Assembly (NCBI GenBank): GCA_031257955.1
Contig: JAIRNQ010000358.1
Coordinates: 1 to 7,925 of the forward strand
Direction of reading: 5' to 3'
DNA: 7,925 bases
Source of the DNA: Deltaproteobacteria bacterium
GTDB taxonomy: Bacteria; Desulfobacterota; Desulfarculia; Adiutricales; Adiutricaceae
Below are positions 5,692 through 7,925 of the stretch, one piece after another. A model generated the notes under the pieces. The model was given only the letters and a program-made list of their open reading frames with translations. It searched no databases and was not told the origin of the DNA. How positions within the stretch are numbered: position 1 is the first letter of the stretch; each line of letters starts with the position of its first letter. The translations under genes were made by a program, and so were the position numbers.

Positions 5692-5828
5692 CCGAAATAA
5701 TCGCCTTAGCTTTCATCGGGAACCAAGGCCGGTCCGAAATAATCGCCTAAGCTTTATCCGGTACCAAGTTTGGCCCGAAATAATCGCCTAAGCTTTATCC
5801 GGTACCAAGGCAGTTCCGAAATACTCGC
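5692..5828. repeat. Non-coding ~41-bp tandem repeat, three copies plus a partial fourth
   Basis: Units begin CCGAAATAATCGCC and lie at 5692-5733 (42 bp, most diverged), 5734-5774 (41 bp) and 5775-5815 (41 bp). A fourth begins CCGAAATACTCGC at 5816 and degrades after about 13 bases. The second and third units share CCTAAGCTTTATCCGGTACC exactly, then differ in the last 6-7 bases. A fragment CCGAAAAGAATT at 5680-5691 may be a decayed zeroth unit. The regular spacing of about four helical turns resembles iteron-type protein-binding arrays, but no replication gene is nearby. No direct-repeat/spacer pattern of CRISPR type is present. Confidence 0.85.
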
Positions 5829-5890
5829 TATTGGAGGGGATAAATGGTCCCAAAAATAAATAAAAAAATAAAATACTTGGGTAATATGAC

Positions 5891-5950
5891 CGGGAAGCGG
5901 CCAGCGCGGTTTACCGACAAAAGGGCTCTCTGAGGTAAACCTTCCGCCCG
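5891..5950. repeat. Imperfect long stem-loop
   Basis: GGTTTACC (5908-5915) and GGTAAACC (5934-5941) are perfect inverted copies around an 18-base centre. The stem can extend outward, with GCGG (5897-5900) pairing to CCGC (5944-5947) and CGG (5891-5893) to CCG (5948-5950) across bulges. No T-run follows on either strand. It could be a structured RNA or a protein-binding inverted repeat. Confidence 0.5.
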
Positions 5951-6542
5951 ATAGGCAAACTAGAATCAGGGCCCAAAAACCGATTCGGTCTTACCCCGAA
6001 CGGCAAAGGCGGTGATCCTTGAAGGCGAAACGGACGAACAATCGGGGATGGAATAAGGGGATTCCAACCTTCAATCCACGCAGCTTGGTCAGAACATAAA
6101 ACGTGGGATGTCCGAAGACCGTCATCATCGATGCAAAAAAAAGGACAGTCGGAAATTTATCCCATCTCGAAAAAGGTGGCAAGACTTTTTTTTATTGGCC
6201 CTTGAATAGAAGCTAATTCAAAAATTTTACAACTAAGTTTGAGTAAGACAATCCTGATTTGCCCCAATAAATCGATTCAACCCGAAAATGGATAGAGCGT
6301 ACCTCCGGGGAATTCACCATTTATTAATAGCCAACGAGAATTTTGGATTTAGAATTTTATTCTTTGTGAAGAAAGACCACGCGTTTGCGCTTTTCTAAGG
6401 TCCGGAACGACAACTTCGGCCCGAGTGATCCGACGCATTTTATGGACAACCGAAATCGATGGCGATAATCGATCGCGGCTTAGGTCCGCTTGGTCTAGCT
6501 TAGGGCCATTGGCCCAAAATAAGCGGTCAGCGCCATGAATCC

Positions 6543-6568
6543 AGTGGCTATCTCCAGCCACTATTTTT
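6543..6568 (+). terminator. Orphan rho-independent terminator, plus strand
   Basis: AGTGGCT (6543-6549), a 6-base loop and AGCCACT (6556-6562) make a perfect 7-bp stem followed by ATTTTT. The T-run is on the plus-strand side only. No plus-strand gene ends shortly before it; the nearest open frame is a 36-codon frame at 6288-6398 without a ribosome binding site. It may end an unrecognised RNA or remain from a lost gene. Confidence 0.55.
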
Positions 6569-6822
6569 AGCAAAAATTTATAATTTTTTGATCCGTTTCA
6601 GATTATTGGCCTTTTCCACTTTATTTGGCCAACCGGCTGGGCAGAGCCAACCGTCAAGTCGGTTGATTGGTCGCGCTTCACCAAAAAAATTTTTTTTGGC
6701 CATAAAGGCGATCGAGTTTGGCCATTTTAGTAAAATACCCTGGAAAATCCCAAAATCTGGCCCCCGAGTTGCCGGCCTTTGTCTTGCGCTTTGGCCCATG
6801 GTCTAACTCTGACTCCGAAAGA

Positions 6823-6855
6823 GGCGTCCCGAGATCGGGAAATGGGACGTTCGCC
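6823..6855. repeat. Overlapping alternative inverted repeats
   Basis: TCCCGA-GA-TCGGGA (6827-6840) is a near-perfect palindrome. The same left side can instead pair as CGTCCC (6825-6830) with GGGACG (6844-6849), or as GGCG (6823-6826) with CGCC (6852-6855). These pairings exclude each other. No promoter or T-run is attached, so the role is unknown. Confidence 0.35.
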
Positions 6856-7011
6856 ACCCTGGGTCCGTCCAGCGTCCGCGATATCGGGGTACTATGGATT
6901 GTCTTGGCTCCCGAGTTAAGCCGTTTTTTTCTCAGCGCCGCGATTCCGTAGGTTCCGTAATCCCAAATCCCCCATTTTTTGCGAACATTGCGGTCACTTT
7001 CTCACCCATCG

Positions 7012-7031
7012 CCGGTCGCTAGGGCGACCGG
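7012..7031. repeat. Perfect 8-bp hairpin in the ntrY-like upstream region
   Basis: CCGGTCGC (7012-7019), loop TAGG and GCGACCGG (7024-7031) form a stable GC-rich stem. No T-run follows on either strand, so it is not an intrinsic terminator. It lies about 180 bases upstream of the promoter assigned to the ntrY-like gene; it may be an operator or part of a structured RNA. Confidence 0.55.
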
Positions 7032-7209
7032 AATGCTCCCACCTGGCCGAACCGCCTAAGAGTTTATACTCAAAGATGTTTTACTCTTTTCATCATTTCG
7101 GCGACTTTCAATTTTTGACTAGTTTTTTTGCTCCGGGATTCTTGGGGGGACGACCGAGGGGTGGGCGTGACTGGGCCAAGATCGGGGATTGGTCGCGACT
7201 TTTCGCGGT

Positions 7210-7238
7210 TTGCCTCCGGGGGCGCTTTGGGGTAGAAT
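7210..7238 (+). promoter_or_regulatory. Sigma70-like promoter for the ntrY-like gene
   Basis: TTGCCT (7210-7215), a 17-base spacer and TAGAAT (7233-7238, a 5/6 match) lie upstream of the coding start, with expected transcription start near 7245 and a leader of about 49 bases. I see no sigma54-type GG/GC promoter in front of this gene. Confidence 0.5.
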
Positions 7239-7293
7239 TCTGGCAAGGCCTAAAAATCCAGTCAGCCTCTTTTATTTTCAGGGGTACATCGCC

Positions 7294-7925
7294 ATGCCCA
7301 GCCAGCCAAATCCGCCGAACCCGTCAAAACTTTCCCCGGAACTGAGCCGCCGAAAAAAGATTTTCGACCGAGGGCTCATCGTCCTGTCGGTCCTCTCGCT
7401 GGTGCTATTGATTATAGTCCAACGACAGCTTTTAAATCTGGGACCGGGGCTCACCGGCAACCAGGGAGTGATCACCCTGGTCAGCATAAATATGTCGGTG
7501 TTCATCCTGGGGCTCTTGCTGTTTTTGATCCTCAGGGGCCTCTACCGGATCTTTTTTGAGCAGAGAAACTACGGAAACCTCCAGACCAAAATGGTTGTCT
7601 CCTTTATCGGCCTCTCGCTCATGCCCACGCTGATGATCTTTTATTTTTCCTATCTTTTGATCGGCCAGGATCAGGAAACCTGGTTCAGTTCCAGCATAAG
7701 GGACACGCTGGCCGACGCGCTGGCTCTGTCGGAGTACACCCAAACCCTCGACCGGGAGTTGATGAAAACCAACCTGGAGAGGCTGGCCGCGCAAATGTCC
7801 CCCCTTCTGGCCAAAGCCGGGCCGGGCTTCACCGACGCCGAGGCGGCCAGGATATTGGGTGAGCGGCGGGAACTATTGGGCCTTCAGACGGCTGAGTTTT
7901 ACGACAGGGCCGGCCGGCTGGTAGC
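7294..7925 (+). CDS. ntrY: NtrY-like membrane sensor histidine kinase, N-terminal 210 residues, cut by window edge
   Basis: NtrY-type proteins are inner-membrane histidine kinases that phosphorylate NtrX-like sigma54-dependent regulators, classically in nitrogen or envelope sensing. The visible part has a polar proline-rich start, then three predicted membrane segments at about 27-43, 59-83 and 100-124. Recognisable family features are RGLYRIFFEQR (81-91) and LQTKMVVSFIGLSLMPTLMIF (96-116), followed by the WFSSSIRDTLADALALSEY region (130-148). This matches the N-terminal arrangement of NtrY-like kinases of Deltaproteobacteria. HAMP, PAS and catalytic domains would lie beyond the window, so kinase function is inferred. 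The ATG at 7294 is supported by AGGGG 9 bases upstream (7280-7284). It is transcribed away from tex across a 2-kb spacer. An NtrX-like regulator would be expected downstream. The exact family member name is less certain than the family. Confidence 0.8.
   Translation, partial: MPSQPNPPNPSKLSPELSRRKKIFDRGLIVLSVLSLVLLIIVQRQLLNLGPGLTGNQGVITLVSINMSVFILGLLLFLILRGLYRIFFEQRNYGNLQTKMVVSFIGLSLMPTLMIFYFSYLLIGQDQETWFSSSIRDTLADALALSEYTQTLDRELMKTNLERLAAQMSPLLAKAGPGFTDAEAARILGERRELLGLQTAEFYDRAGRLV

Larger units (their letters stand above)
5951..7209. other. Long spacer with no convincing gene
   Basis: Open frames of 60-80 codons occur on both strands, often overlapping, but none starts with a good ribosome binding site or resembles a known family. 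No tRNA T-arm, rRNA or CRISPR array is seen. Features inside are an orphan plus-strand terminator (6543-6568), short hairpins such as CAACCG/CGGTTG (6648-6665), and a perfect 8-bp hairpin at 7012-7031. AT-rich stretches at about 6180-6370 and 6560-6740 contrast with the GC-rich genes. Decayed genes are a possible explanation that only homology search could show. Confidence 0.5.

Noticed and set aside
5734..5828. Replication origin with DnaA boxes in the tandem repeat
   Set aside because: TTTATCCGG shares only part of the DnaA box TTATNCACA, and no dnaA, dnaN or plasmid replication gene is nearby.
5991..6182. 63-codon minus frame with hydrophobic product
   Set aside because: No ribosome binding site or family resemblance; all three plus frames are also partly open, so it is probably chance.
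6349..6806. Short frames of 72-74 codons on both strands as transposase remnants
   Set aside because: I could not recognise any catalytic motif or insertion-sequence end; opposite frames are open as well.
6945..6975. tRNA T-arm-like GGTTCCGTAATCC
   Set aside because: The loop lacks the conserved TTCRA pattern, and no acceptor or anticodon arms can be drawn around it.

Overview
The window looks like a stretch of a Deltaproteobacteria/Desulfobacterota-type chromosome. This is inferred from the protein sequences (a DnaJ, a divergent Tex and an NtrY-like kinase start) and from GC-rich coding DNA with frequent C/G third positions. No sequence search was possible. Only four coding regions are well supported: dnaJ (minus, cut by the left edge), a small helical protein of unknown function just upstream of it (minus), a very long Tex-family protein (minus), and the start of an NtrY-like sensor histidine kinase (plus, cut by the right edge).

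Layout. Positions 1-1155 on the minus strand carry a probable two-gene operon, a 118-aa helical protein followed after 68 bases by dnaJ. Upstream of it, 1155-1912 holds no convincing gene but is unusually rich in signals on the minus strand. It contains two sigma70-like promoters, a hairpin plus T-run terminator, a second hairpin plus T7 touching the ribosome binding site of the 118-aa gene, an interlocked (pseudoknot-type) pair of complementary segments, and two long inverted repeats. One promoter/terminator pair would delimit a transcript of about 100 nt, either a small RNA or an attenuated leader.

Positions 1913-5227 encode the 1104-aa Tex-family protein, about 330-380 residues longer than a usual Tex. 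The extra length is a repeat-rich, presumably disordered Ala/Gln/Pro/Lys tail. The helical scaffold, HhH repeats and S1 domain are present, but the YqgF/RNase H-like domain has lost its characteristic motifs, which suggests a specialised paralogue. A sigma70-like promoter and a 19-bp palindrome lie in its leader.

Positions 5228-7293 separate tex from the divergent ntrY-like gene. I see no convincing gene in these 2 kb. They hold a three-copy ~41-bp tandem repeat, several inverted repeats and hairpins, an orphan plus-strand terminator, and finally a promoter and ribosome binding site for the ntrY-like gene. Such a long gene-poor spacer fits decayed genes or undescribed RNA elements, but neither is shown by the sequence alone.

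Functionally, dnaJ (chaperone), tex (nucleic-acid binding) and ntrY-like (signal transduction) are not an obvious pathway. The most unusual items are the altered Tex protein with its repeat tail, the layered hairpin leader of the dnaJ operon, and the tandem repeat in the large spacer.
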